DNA from: Aplectana chamaeleonis
Taxonomy: Eukaryota > Nematoda > Chromadorea > Rhabditida > Cosmocercidae
NCBI GenBank assembly: GCA_029168955.1
Contig: JAPDOI010000131.1
Coordinates: forward strand, 1,384,501 to 1,448,500
DNA: 64,000 bases
Direction of reading: 5' to 3'
The notes beneath the pieces were generated by a model. It made no database searches. It was not told the origin of the DNA and worked only from the letters and a program-made list of their open reading frames with translations. This document shows positions 21,640 to 31,660 of this stretch, piece by piece (position 1 is the first letter of the stretch; each line of letters starts with the position of its first letter). The position numbers and the translations under genes were made by a program.

Positions 21640-22645
21640 AGCGAAAATTTAGAAAATTTCTCGAAAGATTTTTCGAATTGGTTTCCTTCGTTTCCGTTCT
21701 TTCTAAACTTTGACGAACGGATTTTTTCGAAATTTTCTTTGTTCGAAACTTCGTCGAACAAAATTTCTTCAATTTTCGTTCGTTCGAAATCAAAATTTTC
21801 AATTTTTTTCCAAAATTCTTTCGATTTTCAAATCGCTCCTTAAACCTTAGGTTACGCTGTTTCGTTATTCCTTGGAACGAATTGTCCTGGGCGTGAGCGA
21901 GCAACCCGTCGGCTCAAATAGTTATGTCTGGGACCGGGGATATAAAGCCTTTTTCGCTCACATGAGTTCGGGAGGAGCAAGCAGTGGAGCGGTCGGTCAT
22001 GGCAAAATATAGCACTGATTAGGAGACTTCGACAGGATAGGCCCGATAAGCACCATTTCGAAGTGCTTGAAATGAGGGAGAAAGGCTTTACATGCTTGCG
22101 ACTTGAGTAGAAATCGAACGCGTGTGAAACAGTCATTCGCTAAAGGATCCAAAATTTCGAAGTCTAAAGAAATCCTAAACTTCGAATGAAATTTGAAAAA
22201 ATTCGAAATTTAAAACGAGCTTCGAAAACAATCGAAATTTCGATTAGTTTCAAAAATCCTTCGTTTGAAAGCCCAACTTCTGAAAGGCTCTAGAGATTTG
22301 CTTGTTCGAGATTTTATTCGAATAAATTTCGAAAAAAATTCGAAATTTCGAAAAAAATGCGAAATTTTGAACGAATTTCGAAAAAAGTGCGAAATTTCGC
22401 ACGAATTTCGAAAAAAAAAATCAAAATTTCGATAAATTTCGAAATTCGTTCGTTCGACCTCCGAAATTTCGAAAGGTTTTTGGATTTCGTTCGTTCAAAC
22501 TTTTTCGAACAAATTTTTTAAAAGTTTGGATTCGTTCGGACTTTCGTCGAACGGGTTTCTTTTTCGATTTTTGTTCGTTCAATTTTTTTCGAACGAATTT
22601 TTCTCACTTCTCGTTCGTTCGAAAAAATTTTCAACAATTTTTTCG
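21640..22645. repeat. AT-rich TTCGAA/AATTTCGAAA repeat island
   Basis: Two blocks (21640-21840 and 22141-22645) are saturated with variants of AAATTTCGAA, GTTCGTTCGAAA and GTCGAACGGG, separated by about 300 bases related to 39150-39290. The left block follows CAGGGAGTATATTTGTATAC, which resembles a hAT terminus, but no matching right end was found. Confidence 0.7.
21890..22100 (+). repeat. Dispersed repeat shared with 39140-39300
   Basis: GGAGCAAGCAGTGGAGCGGT plus GGTCATGGCAAAATAT and AGACTTCGACAGGATAGG recur, diverged, at about 39165-39240 in the same orientation. Confidence 0.65.
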
Positions 22646-22649
22646 CAGG

Positions 22650-23215
22650 CGATTGCGTACTGAACGCGAACACTTGCGTACCGACCGCGCGAACTGGCAA
22701 ACCGACCTCACTCACCAGTTCGCCTGCGTACTGAACGCGAGCGATTGCGTACTGAACGCGTATACTTGCGTACCGACCGCGCAGACTGACAAACCGACCT
22801 CACCCACCAGTTTGCCTGCGTACTGAACGCGGGCGATTGCGTACCGAACGCGAACGATTGCGTACCGACGGTGCAAACTGACACAGCGACCTCACCGACC
22901 AGTTTTCTTGCGTGCTGAACGCGGACGGTTGCGTACCGAACGTGAGCACATACGTACTGACCGCGTGTGCTCACGTACCGACCGAAGCGAAAAGTCATAT
23001 TTCGTACTGACCGCGCGCGAAGATGGATGCTCGCGGTCAGTACGCCTCTATGGAGTTTCGTCAGCGGTTGGTACGGAGCTCAGGCGTATCGACCGCGTGC
23101 ACTATTTCGCTCGCGCGGTCAGTACGCGAATGCGCGCGTTCGGCACGAAATGCATTTTTTGCCCGCGGTCAGTACGATAGTGGCACGCGGTAGGTACGAA
23201 ACGCGATTTTTCGCC
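22650..23215 (-). repeat. Right subterminal array of the 4.5-kb element
   Basis: TGCGTACCGACCGCG-type units alternate with blocks such as CAAACCGACCTCACCCACCA. After about 23000 the orientation flips to GCGGTCAGTACG. It ends 8 bases before the right terminal repeat. Confidence 0.8.
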
Positions 23216-23243
23216 CGCGGTCGGTCCACCCCATTGTCTGAGT

Positions 23244-23475
23244 CCTTTTTGTATCTGGCTTGGGTTCGTGTAAGGTGCGCAATGCACAACGCAATCTACG
23301 CTCCAAAAGGAATGAAAAAATTATGAACACGCTACGAGATTCATTTTCATTTAACAGGCTGGCAAGGATGGCATCTTCTATTCGTCGCTGCAAGCCAAAA
23401 CCGGAGAGCTCTCTGGAACACCCCGTGGTCGCTCACCGCGGCCAACTCACTTCCGCCCTCGTTCGCCATCTGTGA
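23244..23475. other. Unassigned flank of the 4.5-kb element
   Basis: Both strands have moderately open frames but no motif or clear splice pair. This would be the upstream side of the FkbM-type gene if its intron holds the element. Confidence 0.3.
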
Positions 23476-23888
23476 TTAAAGGCAACGTTCACGTCAAATT
23501 TCGTTTTCGAGTTTTTGTACATGACGAAAGTTGAGAAATCAGCGGAGACATCACTGAAAACTAGCATTTCAGATCTGAATGGGGCCACTTCTATTCCACT
23601 GAATTCCGGGAGACTCCATCGCCAAGTTGACATTTGATTTCTCAATCAAAGGAAGTTCACCATTCTTTCTTTTGATTTCATAGAAAGGGCAAGTTAACCG
23701 ATATGAGTAGAAAACACAACCCTCCCGTAACCATATTATAAACCTTGTCGACTCTCACTTATCAGCACGATAGCGTTTATTGATCACACACATTTTTTTC
23801 TCAACTGGTAATCGAAGTGCTAGATGACAGGTGGAAACTGGTGGAAGGTTCTCACTTTTGGTCACTAAATCCAGAGCCATCTATTTTT

Positions 23889-24127
23889 GAGGCGCGACTA
23901 ATAACGATTGTGGTCTAAGGGGCTCACCTGTAAAATCGCTGCTAGGCAAGAGAGAGAGAGTGGCTTTCAAGGCAAACGATACTTCAAACATTAAAGTCTA
24001 CAAGAGATTTCGCGAGGGCAAGCTCTGTAGCAGGGTTAATCAGACCGTCGTCGCGTACACCGAAGGAGCTACATCCCCCTCCGAAATCTTCAAAAAAAAT
24101 TTCGAAGCTTTTGACGTCCTCAGTTAA
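23889..24127 (+). CDS. Unrecognised open frame, possible terminal exon
   Basis: The frame is open from a TGA at about 23889 to TAA at 24125-24127. It includes SPVKSLLGKRERVAFKANDT, IKVYKRFREGKLCSRVNQTV and EGATSPSEIFKKNFEAFDVL. The amino-acid mix is protein-like and there is no methionine, so it would be a last exon (AAG at about 23923 could serve as acceptor). No family recognised. An isolated MITE-type end (TTAAAGGCAACGTTCACG, 23477) lies upstream. Confidence 0.3.
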
Positions 24128-24474
24128 CTTTTTTTCGACAATTTCGCGAGTTCTGATTGTCAAGGAAAGACTTTGATTCTTCCACTCTATTAATTTCTGT
24201 ATTCTTTGCTGGTAATTAACATTACTCCTTAATGAAAAGCCTCGAGCAGTTTCAATTTACAAACAATTTCGTGCGATTTCCGAATCTCCACCTTTTACAT
24301 ACGTCCACCGTTGTCCCACGGGACAGCAACAACTTAACCCTGCCCTGCAGCGTCCTGACCAATATTTCGGCAACAGCGAAATGCTTGTCGAGGGGTCAAC
24401 TGAAGAGACAAAAGTCTAAATAATGCCAGAAAACGAACCAGGAATGACAAAAAACGGCTCTGAACAAGCGTATC

Positions 24475-25286
24475 AAAGGCAGTGGTCGCGATAAAACATG
24501 TCTGTTTTCTTTTCCTCCTCAAACCGTATTGAGGATTCAGTGCAGTAGGACGAATGAGAAAATCTCGTGAAAAACTCCGGTTTTGAGCCAAATTTCAAGC
24601 CTGAACTTTCCTGTCTTTTGATGGTGGACGAGCCCACTCCACAAAATCGGCATCGATTATCTCTAGTATCAAGAACATAAGATGGTTTGAAATTGGAATT
24701 CAATCAATGATTAATATCTTTCGGAAAAACCTGCTCAAATATATCTGTCCTCGCAGAGTCAAACATTGAAAGGAGGACTTGTTTTCTTGGTCCCACTGTT
24801 TTCATCATCTTTGTTGCGGACCGCGGTGAGGTCGGCATCCTAGCTGCTGGCCGTGACAAGGATCATACCCCACACCGGTTGAGAGGGTGGCAGTCCAATT
24901 TTTTTCTCCGTTTGCAGAACAGGCTGCCCATAACGAGGGGTAGAACGCCAGCATCCATTGGCAACATATGTACGTTGCCGTTAGTGCCAGATCCTGCTCA
25001 CAACGAGGGGTAGTTTTCGAGGGGTAGTATTCCATGTTAACGCTGAAGTACTAACGCTATTGTGTCGACGTACTACCTCCAACACCCCCCCCCCCCCGAC
25101 TGTCTGAGACTGCAATCTTTTTGGGCGGAGCTGTGCACGTGTGCACGAATTGGCAATTTAGGATCTTAGTAACTCTATTTTTAGCTCGTTTCTTGCCGCG
25201 TAACCTTACTGATATTTTAGCTGTCTGCGGATCAAGCAGATTAATATGGTTTTTTCCACAACTTTGTTCACCGCGACCACTGCCTT
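24475..25286. mobile_element. MITE, AAAGGCAGTGGTCGCG ends
   Basis: AAAGGCAGTGGTCGCGATAA at the left is mirrored by CACCGCGACCACTGCCTT at the right. The next MITE begins at the following base. Confidence 0.75.
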
Positions 25287-25778
25287 AAAGGCACTGTTCA
25301 CTATGAATCGTTTTTCTGTTTTTTTTTTGCAGATCTTGAAAACACCCCCATGCTGATTCAAATGATGTCCCTGGAGTCGTACAAGACCTTCTGGGAACGG
25401 AGTTATGGTCTCTCAAAAATTGAGCTAGGGAAGCATGGTGGACGAGTTGTCCGAGACTTGTAACTTCCGTCTTTTGCAGCCGATTAATGCGAGCTGACCT
25501 GAGTAAAGAGAGAAGAAGGGAACGAAGGGAAAAACGGGGCTGTTGATCGGAAACCATTGCCCATCTCACGATCTCGAGTTTTCATTTGCTCACGTCTAAG
25601 GGCAGGCATTGCGCTTTTGGGGTTTGTCTTGCGCCCCAAGTGGCAAATTTGGGCCCTATGGGGCTCTTCCTGGCTCGTTCTCATGCGTTCTTTTGACGTT
25701 ACGTAACAGTGTGTGCCCCTCCGCTATCCATTCCCAGTAGAAACTGAAACACATTTTTTCATCGTGAACACTGCCTTT
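25287..25778. mobile_element. MITE, copy of 7622-8110 in reverse
   Basis: Ends AAAGGCACTGTTCACTAT and ATCGTGAACACTGCCTTT. The body shares GAACGGAGTTATGGTCTCTC, GTGGACGAGTTGTCCGAGAC and GTAACTTCCGTCTTTTGCAG with the other copies. It abuts the previous MITE. Confidence 0.85.
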
Positions 25779-26560
25779 AGGTTTCCGACATGCTTCGTGT
25801 CCTCAGTCATTCTTCTCGAAAAAAGCCAAGATAATAGTAACCCCTCATAATCTGAATAATTGTGCACTGTCAATTGTGGTGCATCACCTGAATGTATTGA
25901 TAGGTATCAATCCTTCATGGCTGTCAATTCTATGAATCTCAGAAGTCAACGTAAGCAAGGGTGGTCCTAACCTATCTCAAACAGGCGGGTTTCGCGATTT
26001 CTCTGAATTTGAAGCTCAAAGGCAGGGCCCTGGCAGGAATTCAATTTTCAGATTCTCCGCTGAATTGAGCGCGGAAGCCGCAGGCTATCCCAGGGAACAT
26101 GCAAAAATCACAGGAAAACCACTCTTCTTCAAGTTGTTTCATAGCTCACAAAACTTATATTTGGGGTGCATTTAGTCCAAGTCGGCATATATAACCCAAA
26201 TGTTGACAACGCTTGAATGTGACCAAACCTTGCCCTCAAGTAGAGGTAAAGACCTTCGGATTCCCACTGAAATCTCGAAGACAAACTTTATAGTGAACGA
26301 CGCCATTAATATAGCCTAGTTATGGATTCTGGTGGAGGATGTGAAGTGCGTGTAAAAATTAGTTTTCAGTTACTCGAAGCTGTCATATTACCTGGGAGAA
26401 CGGGACCGTTCACTGGTTGAACGAACAAAATCGAGCGACTTCACGGTGTTGCGGCGGCAGATCGACGCGCGCGATCGAAACCCAGCTGGGAAGTTATTAC
26501 GCGAACGCCGCACCGCCAGCCGCAACGGTCACGCCTCCTCCGTTCGCTAGACTGAATATG
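25779..26560. other. Unassigned, with one solitary MITE end
   Basis: TATAGTGAACGACGCCATTAA at about 26290-26310 looks like a right MITE end without its partner. 26447-26535 is GC-rich with GTTGCGGCGGCAG mirrored imperfectly by CCGCCAGCCGCAAC. No gene recognised. Confidence 0.4.
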
Positions 26561-26576
26561 GCGAAAGCCTATACGC

Positions 26577-26771
26577 GTGGACCGAAGTCTTGAACACACC
26601 TGTGTACGAAACCAACCTGAATGGACTGCATATCCATTTTCCTCCATCGTTGGTCGTCCCAACCCGTACCAGTTCTGCGCAGTGCACCTTCAAAAATTGT
26701 TTGGAAATTCGAAAAGGAAGAGAATAGAATTTGATGATCTTTCCGCAGCTGTGGTCGATTCAAGATGCTGA
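26577..26771 (+). CDS. Unrecognised short open frame
   Basis: A 64-codon frame containing RNQPEWTAYPFSSIVGRPNP and FCAVHLQKLFGNSKRKRIEF. No motif, splice context or neighbour supports a function; it may be chance. Confidence 0.15.
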   Translation: MDRSLEHTCVRNQPEWTAYPFSSIVGRPNPYQFCAVHLQKLFGNSKRKRIEFDDLSAAVVDSRC

Positions 26772-27619
26772 AAAATAACACTAGCTTCCTATCTCCCGCG
26801 GAAAACTCAAAATTCTGGCAAGTGTTGTTCCAGGAATGATTCCCGCACAGAATCAACACTTCTAGTTTCTAATCCAGTTTTTTTTTTCAAATATTTTGGT
26901 AGGATGCGGCGGATAAATTATATTAGATCTACCGTAAGCTATGGTGAACTGCCAAAAACTCAAGGCGGACATCATGCTCGTGGTAAGCGTTTTTCATGTA
27001 GCCAACCTCAACGAATTTCGGGAAAAAATCAAACTCAGTAGTCCGAAAAAACGGCCGAAATGAAGGCGGACCATGTGTGGAGCAGGGCGGGGGGTGGTGG
27101 TTAAAAATAACAAGAAAATGAAAATTCCTTTGAAATTCGTCTAAGGTATCTGGCCAGAATAAAATATGGTATTCGTGTTCTGCTTTTCGAGAAGTTTTAG
27201 GTGGGTCTCGGGTATATGGACGATATGTTATTGACAGGTACTGCAGCTATTCCGCCAACATCAGTTGCAGACCGTTGATGCCAGCTGCAGTCGTAGCTCC
27301 ACAGATAGGCCTTCCGTCAAATTGGATTGAGTGAGCTATCATCGAAACACCGCTGACTGGTGGCGTCGCGAATGCTGCGCGGCCGCAGCAAACGATTGCG
27401 TCTGGCCCATTTCCTCCTCTAAATTGAGCGAAAGGTCTATACACTTTCATACCGTAGGCGACCAAAAATATTAACGAGAAAAATATAGTTTTTGCGGATG
27501 TGATTAACCGAGTACACACTTCCCTCTCAGTAGATCTGTTAGCATTTGAATGCCAGTTAACAGCGAAATTAGCGAATTGAAAAAATGGAATGAAGCGAAG
27601 TGAGGAAGAGATAACTAAC

Positions 27620-27901
27620 CTCAGGTGCCATGTTATTATAGAGGAACATAAAATTGTGTGACGTAGACGCAGCAGCAACATCCAAGTAGGCACGTCGTTG
27701 ATCCACCTTCAATTGGAACGAAAAGCTCTATGTGAGAGCTTCGCTGCCTACGATGTAAGACACATTGGTCTAAAGCACTCACTTGCAATTTGTAGTATTC
27801 CACCACTCTGTTAGATGGCTTCGATGTGATCTCCTCATGCGGATATGATCGTATTGCTTCAATTCTCTCTTTAGTGAAGTCTCCTTCAGGTGGGAGAGGA
27901 A
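27620..27901 (-). CDS. Two exons of an unrecognised minus-strand gene
   Basis: Exon A (27901-27783) follows ATTGCAG, ends CAA|GTGAGTG, and encodes PLPPEGDFTKERIEAIRSYP then EITSKPSNRVVEYYKLQ. Exon B (27706-27620, exactly 29 codons) follows AATTGAAG, ends GAG|GTTAGTT, and encodes VDQRRAYLDVAAASTSHNFM then FLYNNMAPE. Both introns are phase 0, so the exons join cleanly. The frame upstream of exon A (HAIFIVSFLIESAIA) is hydrophobic and could be a signal peptide, but it runs into a MITE at 27964, so the start is uncertain. A further exon may lie near 27420-27310 (after CAATTTAG). I do not recognise the protein. Confidence 0.4.
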
Positions 27902-27963
27902 CTGCAATGGCTGATTCTATCAAGAAACTGACTATGAAAATCGCATGGCCTACCCCGCCATTT

Positions 27964-28453
27964 AAAGGCAGCAGACACGCTCGAAAATGGTATCGATTAC
28001 ATGACATAAATCAAAGGTTTGGCGCTGGTTTTATTAGGAACTGATGAAAAAACGGACGAAAAATGTGTGCAAATAAAGGAATTTATTATCAGGTGAAAGT
28101 GGACGAGTTTTACGGCGCGCGGTTGAAACAGCGAATATTGGCAACAAAACGGTTGAGATAGAGAAGCCGATATACTCTTACAGCGTGTACTGGAACGTTA
28201 ACCTCGTTGGAAGCATCAAAAACCAGCCAAAGGGACCGTATTACTACTATCAGTCTGGACGAGTTTGTATTTTGGGGCGGGGTTGCAGAAGCTCAGGGGC
28301 GGGGTTGCAGAAATTTTCCGATTTGCATTGCTGAAATTTAGTAGTTTTGACTCGTTTTTGACGCTTCCAACGGAGTGAGCACTCTACTAGGAGCCATGCG
28401 ACTTCAGAAAAGTGGTTATCTCAACAACTTTTTCGAGCGTGTCTGCTGCCTTT
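27964..28453. mobile_element. MITE, AAAGGCAGCAGACACGCTCG ends
   Basis: AAAGGCAGCAGACACGCTCG is exactly mirrored at 28434-28453. Inner arms also pair (AACCTCGTTGGAAGC with GCTTCCAACGGAG). It shares TTTGACGCTTC-type segments with 53812-54276. It lies at the 5' edge of the 27620-27901 gene. Confidence 0.85.
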
Positions 28454-28469
28454 AAAAGATGATGAATGT

Positions 28470-29390
28470 TTTCTGATCAACTCCGGTCCGCTGTCTCCGA
28501 ATCTGGCATCGGATTCTGCAACGGACATCTCTGAACGAAATTATGAGCGTTTTTGAAGCTTCGTGGAAAGGTAAGGATACCCATCAGCCAATTTTTAGGG
28601 TGTTTGAAAAAATTTCGGATTCGGCTCAAAACTTGTAACTGGGCATTATTCAGGGCGCTGAACGCGAATCTGGGGTCTGTTTGACGCCAGACTTATGGTT
28701 ACTATAGGTTACGGTAAGCATAATGCCTTTTAACTGGCTTTACCTATCTTAAAGTTTCGAAAATCAAAAAATGGACCTCAAATTCGTGTTCGGCGTCCCA
28801 AATAACACCCACAGAGAAATTGTGATCGGTAAACGGATTGCAGATGCGTGATTAGCACTGCAAATAACCCCCAGAGCAACAATTTGAGCCATATCTATCG
28901 TAGCACTCCGGAAATCGGCAAACGTCGCGATTTGCTATCAAATTTTCCCCCGATGGGAAGTTTTGAATGAATCAAGTCGGAAAGCTGGAGAAATCGTCAA
29001 ATAAATCCCAGATTCGTGATCAGCGCCCAAAATAACTCACCTGGAAGGATTTTGAGTGAAATCTGCAACAATTTTTTTTTCAAACGCATTCAGAGGTATA
29101 AATAAGCACCCAACCGAAAGTCCAAAACGCTATCAGTGTGTGCAAAGTTTGGAAAATGTACCTTCACCCAAAATTTGCTCAGTGGGGTAGTTTTGGGCGT
29201 TGAACACAAACATGAGGTCCGTTTCAGGATTTTGCAAACACCAAAACAAGTTTTTGATAGGAAAGATGGCAAAAAATACGAACTTTGACAGGCTATAACT
29301 TTTTTTCGCAGACGTCCGTTGCAAAATCCGAGTTCAGGTTCGAAGAGGGCGTGCCAGATTTGACAAGAAAACATTTATCAGATTTTTGAT
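28470..29390. mobile_element. Inverted-repeat element with recurring GCTGAACACGAATC motif
   Basis: GGATTCTGCAACGGACATCT (28511-28530) is mirrored by GACGTCCGTTGCAAAATCC (29311-29329). Between them a 25-30-base motif (ATTTGGGGTGCTGAACACGA type) recurs in both orientations near 28655, 28795, 28860, 29015 and 29195. The same family occurs at 55209-55386, 55941-57036 and 58247-59216. Confidence 0.65.
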
Positions 29391-29737
29391 CCAGGGGGCA
29401 CACCATACGAGATTCCGTAGTGAGTTAGAAAGGCTTGGAAAACGGTAATTCTAGATTAAAGTCAAAGTGCACCCTCAGACATCAAGTCCGTGATTATCAT
29501 TTGATTGTGTTGTAAACCTCTCCTATATAACACTTGCCAAGTGCGAGATTCCAATTCCTCCAAATAAGCGAGATATAAGCCACCACCACAGGCCCGACCT
29601 CCTTCGCTCACTAAAACAGGCCCGGCCCACTACAAGAATTACGAACTCGATAGCGGCTCGTTGGATGAATGAATTCTCAACATGTCGCCGTTCTTCACTC
29701 CATTGCCGGTCTATCTCCCCATCAGGGATGAGCGGAA

Positions 29738-29808
29738 TTCCGATTTCCGAATTCCGATTTCCGATGGTTTTTGGCCTTCAAATTTCCGAATTCCGATTTC
29801 CGAAAAAA
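29738..29808 (+). repeat. Left subterminal TTTCCGA repeat module
   Basis: TTCCGAATTCCGATTTCCGA, the spacer GATGGTTTTTGGCC, then more TTTCCGAATTCCGATTTCCG. Confidence 0.85.
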
Positions 29809-30049
29809 AGCCTGAGAATGCGGAAGAAATCGGAAATACTCACGAGATAAAAAATTTTTACGCTCTCCCTGGCCAAATCCCCAGAGGGTTATTTTAGGCG
29901 CTGAATTCGGATTCGAGGTCCGTTTTCACTTTTCACAAAGCCAGAGTTGATTGTGTTTGCATGAAAACTTTCAGTAAAGAAGGATGAGTTCAAGTTTTTT
30001 TGGTACGCGCAGTCACCAGGGGGGAGCGTTAAGAATTTCACTGAATGTA

Positions 30050-30136
30050 TTTCCGATTTCCGATTTCCGATGGTTTTTGGCGTTCCGATTTCCGATTCCC
30101 GGAATTGAGAAGGTCGTTCCGATTTCCGAAGTTCAG
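30050..30136 (+). repeat. Right subterminal TTTCCGA repeat module
   Basis: ATTTCCGATTTCCGATTTCC-type repeats, the spacer GATGGTTTTTGGCG, then TTCCGATTTCCGATTCCCGG and a further TTCCGATTTCCGA. Direct orientation relative to the left module. Confidence 0.85.
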
Positions 30137-30385
30137 AAAAAAATTTCCGCTCGTCCCTGCTCCCCATCCTGTTTTGCTCTCGTGCAGCGATTGCGAATGA
30201 AGAGAAATACAGGCCTTAGATAATTCGTCCACGGAATTTTTGCCCTCAAAATGCAGGCATTTTCAAGGAATATATCTCCTTTCGTAGGGGGTCTTGGACG
30301 ATTTCAGAGATACCATTGTGATCAGTGGCTCTCTCCAAGATGAGCGTATAATCTGAAAATAATTTTCTGGGTGTCTTGTGCCCTT

Positions 30386-30509
30386 GAAGGCACTGTACGC
30401 GCTCGCAAAACTGATTGGGAAAACGACGTTAAGTAACTCATACGACCTATTCTAAAACGCCTACGTCGTTAGAAGCGCCAAAAACGAGTCAAAACGACTA
30501 ATTTCGAGC
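30386..30509 (+). repeat. Truncated MITE end next to RTE
   Basis: GAAGGCACTGTACGCGCTCG followed by CTAAAACGCCTACGTCG is related to the left arm of 53812-54276 and is cut off where the RTE copy begins. Confidence 0.5.
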
Positions 30510-31660
30510 AGCAAACTTGCTTGCGAAGGAGGGGTTCCACCATCTAATTGGGTTGAGTTCTCTCAGAGACGAAAAAGGTGAAAGGAAATTTTGGCAGCGC
30601 GTCTCTATTCGAATAGGAGTACGGAAAAAAAGGAACTTTGCGACGCAGATTCTTTCGGCAAGTGCATCTAGGACGTTTCGAAAGAGGCACATCCGACTGT
30701 ACAGCCTGAGAAGAAGTTCGCCTACGCCTCAGCGGAAACAGAATCTGCCTACAACAATATATGGTTTCCATTACGATTAAGTCTGACGCATGGACCAGGC
30801 GCCTGGCCGTGCGGGGCTGGCGGCCTACTGGATGGAGAATAGGGTTTTGATTAGCGCGGAGCAACCTATCGTCGCCACCCATCCATACATCAGACTAAAA
30901 TTATTAGGCGAAACTCGTGAAGAAGAGTTTTATAAGGAAGTCATTGCGTCGGCGGCTTCAAAGAGACCGCGAACGAGAGTGGACGTCTAGAGCAATGGGG
31001 TTCGAAAAGGCCTGGCAGCAGAACAACTCAAGGGAAGCCTACACTTTGTTATCACAGTACATATGGCGGCAAGATGAAGAGAATACCAATTGAGTTTTGT
31101 TAATGCGGCGCTGACAATGTGGAAGCATTACTTCAATTTACGAATGAACCGTCTGGCGCCATTAGTACCTGAGCTCCCACATGTTTAGAGAGCACATTAC
31201 GATGTCAGTAAGGATTCGCCGGCCTAGTCTAAAGTTCTGAGATGTGTCCGGAAAATGAAAAATGGAAAGGCAGGTGGAGATGGTAACATCACAGCTGAAA
31301 TGCTGAAAGCTCTTCCTCCGTCTGCGACTCGTGAAATGACAGGCCCCATCCGTTCATTATGAATGAGCGAAAAGATACCCAATTCGTGGACGCATGCGCT
31401 CAAATTACATCGGAATCTCTCTACTTCGTATCGTATACTAGGTTTTGAAGAGCATTATTCTTGAGAGACTTATCAAACAATGAGAAAAAACGACCAGAGA
31501 ATAGCAAGCCGCTTTTCGACCTTTAAGATCGACCATCGATCAAGTGTTCGTCGTGAGAAGAGTAATTGAAAAGTGGCAGCGGTATTCGAAGCCATTACAG
31601 TTTGTTCTTTTGGACTGCGAGGCCGCATTCGACTCTCTTCATTGTGATCAATTGTTCAAC

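Larger units (their letters stand above)
18741..23242. mobile_element. 4.5-kb element with TIRs and large subterminal arrays
   Basis: CTCAGACAATGGGGTGGACC at 18741-18760 is an exact inverted match to 23223-23242. Each end runs into arrays of CGCGGTCGGTACGC-type repeats: 18835-19285 on the left, and 22650-23215 on the right, where both orientations occur. I find no clear target-site duplication (left flank CACTCCCCTC, right flank TCCTTTTTG). The termini do not match hAT, Tc1 or CACTA signatures I know. The interior holds other repeats (19505-19712, 20633-21045, 21640-22645) and no recognised transposase, so superfamily and autonomy are unknown. Other TIR-end pairings caused by recombination between copies are possible. 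Confidence 0.7.
29723..30159. mobile_element. hAT-like MITE with satellite-type ends (437 bp)
   Basis: The ends CAGGGATGAGCGGAA and TTTCCGCTCGTCCCTG are inverted repeats with a perfect 8-bp target duplication CTCCCCAT (29715-29722 and 30160-30167). TTCCGAATTCCGATTTCCG repeats lie next to both ends, each module containing GATGGTTTTTGGC (29763-29775 and 30069-30081) in the same orientation. There is no coding capacity. Confidence 0.95.
29575..30245 (-). repeat. Dispersed repeat copy split by a hAT-like element
   Basis: The reverse complement of the 4497-4665 repeat is found in two pieces, 29575-29722 and 30160-30245. They join correctly if the element at 29723-30159 and one copy of its 8-bp duplication are removed. 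Confidence 0.65.
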
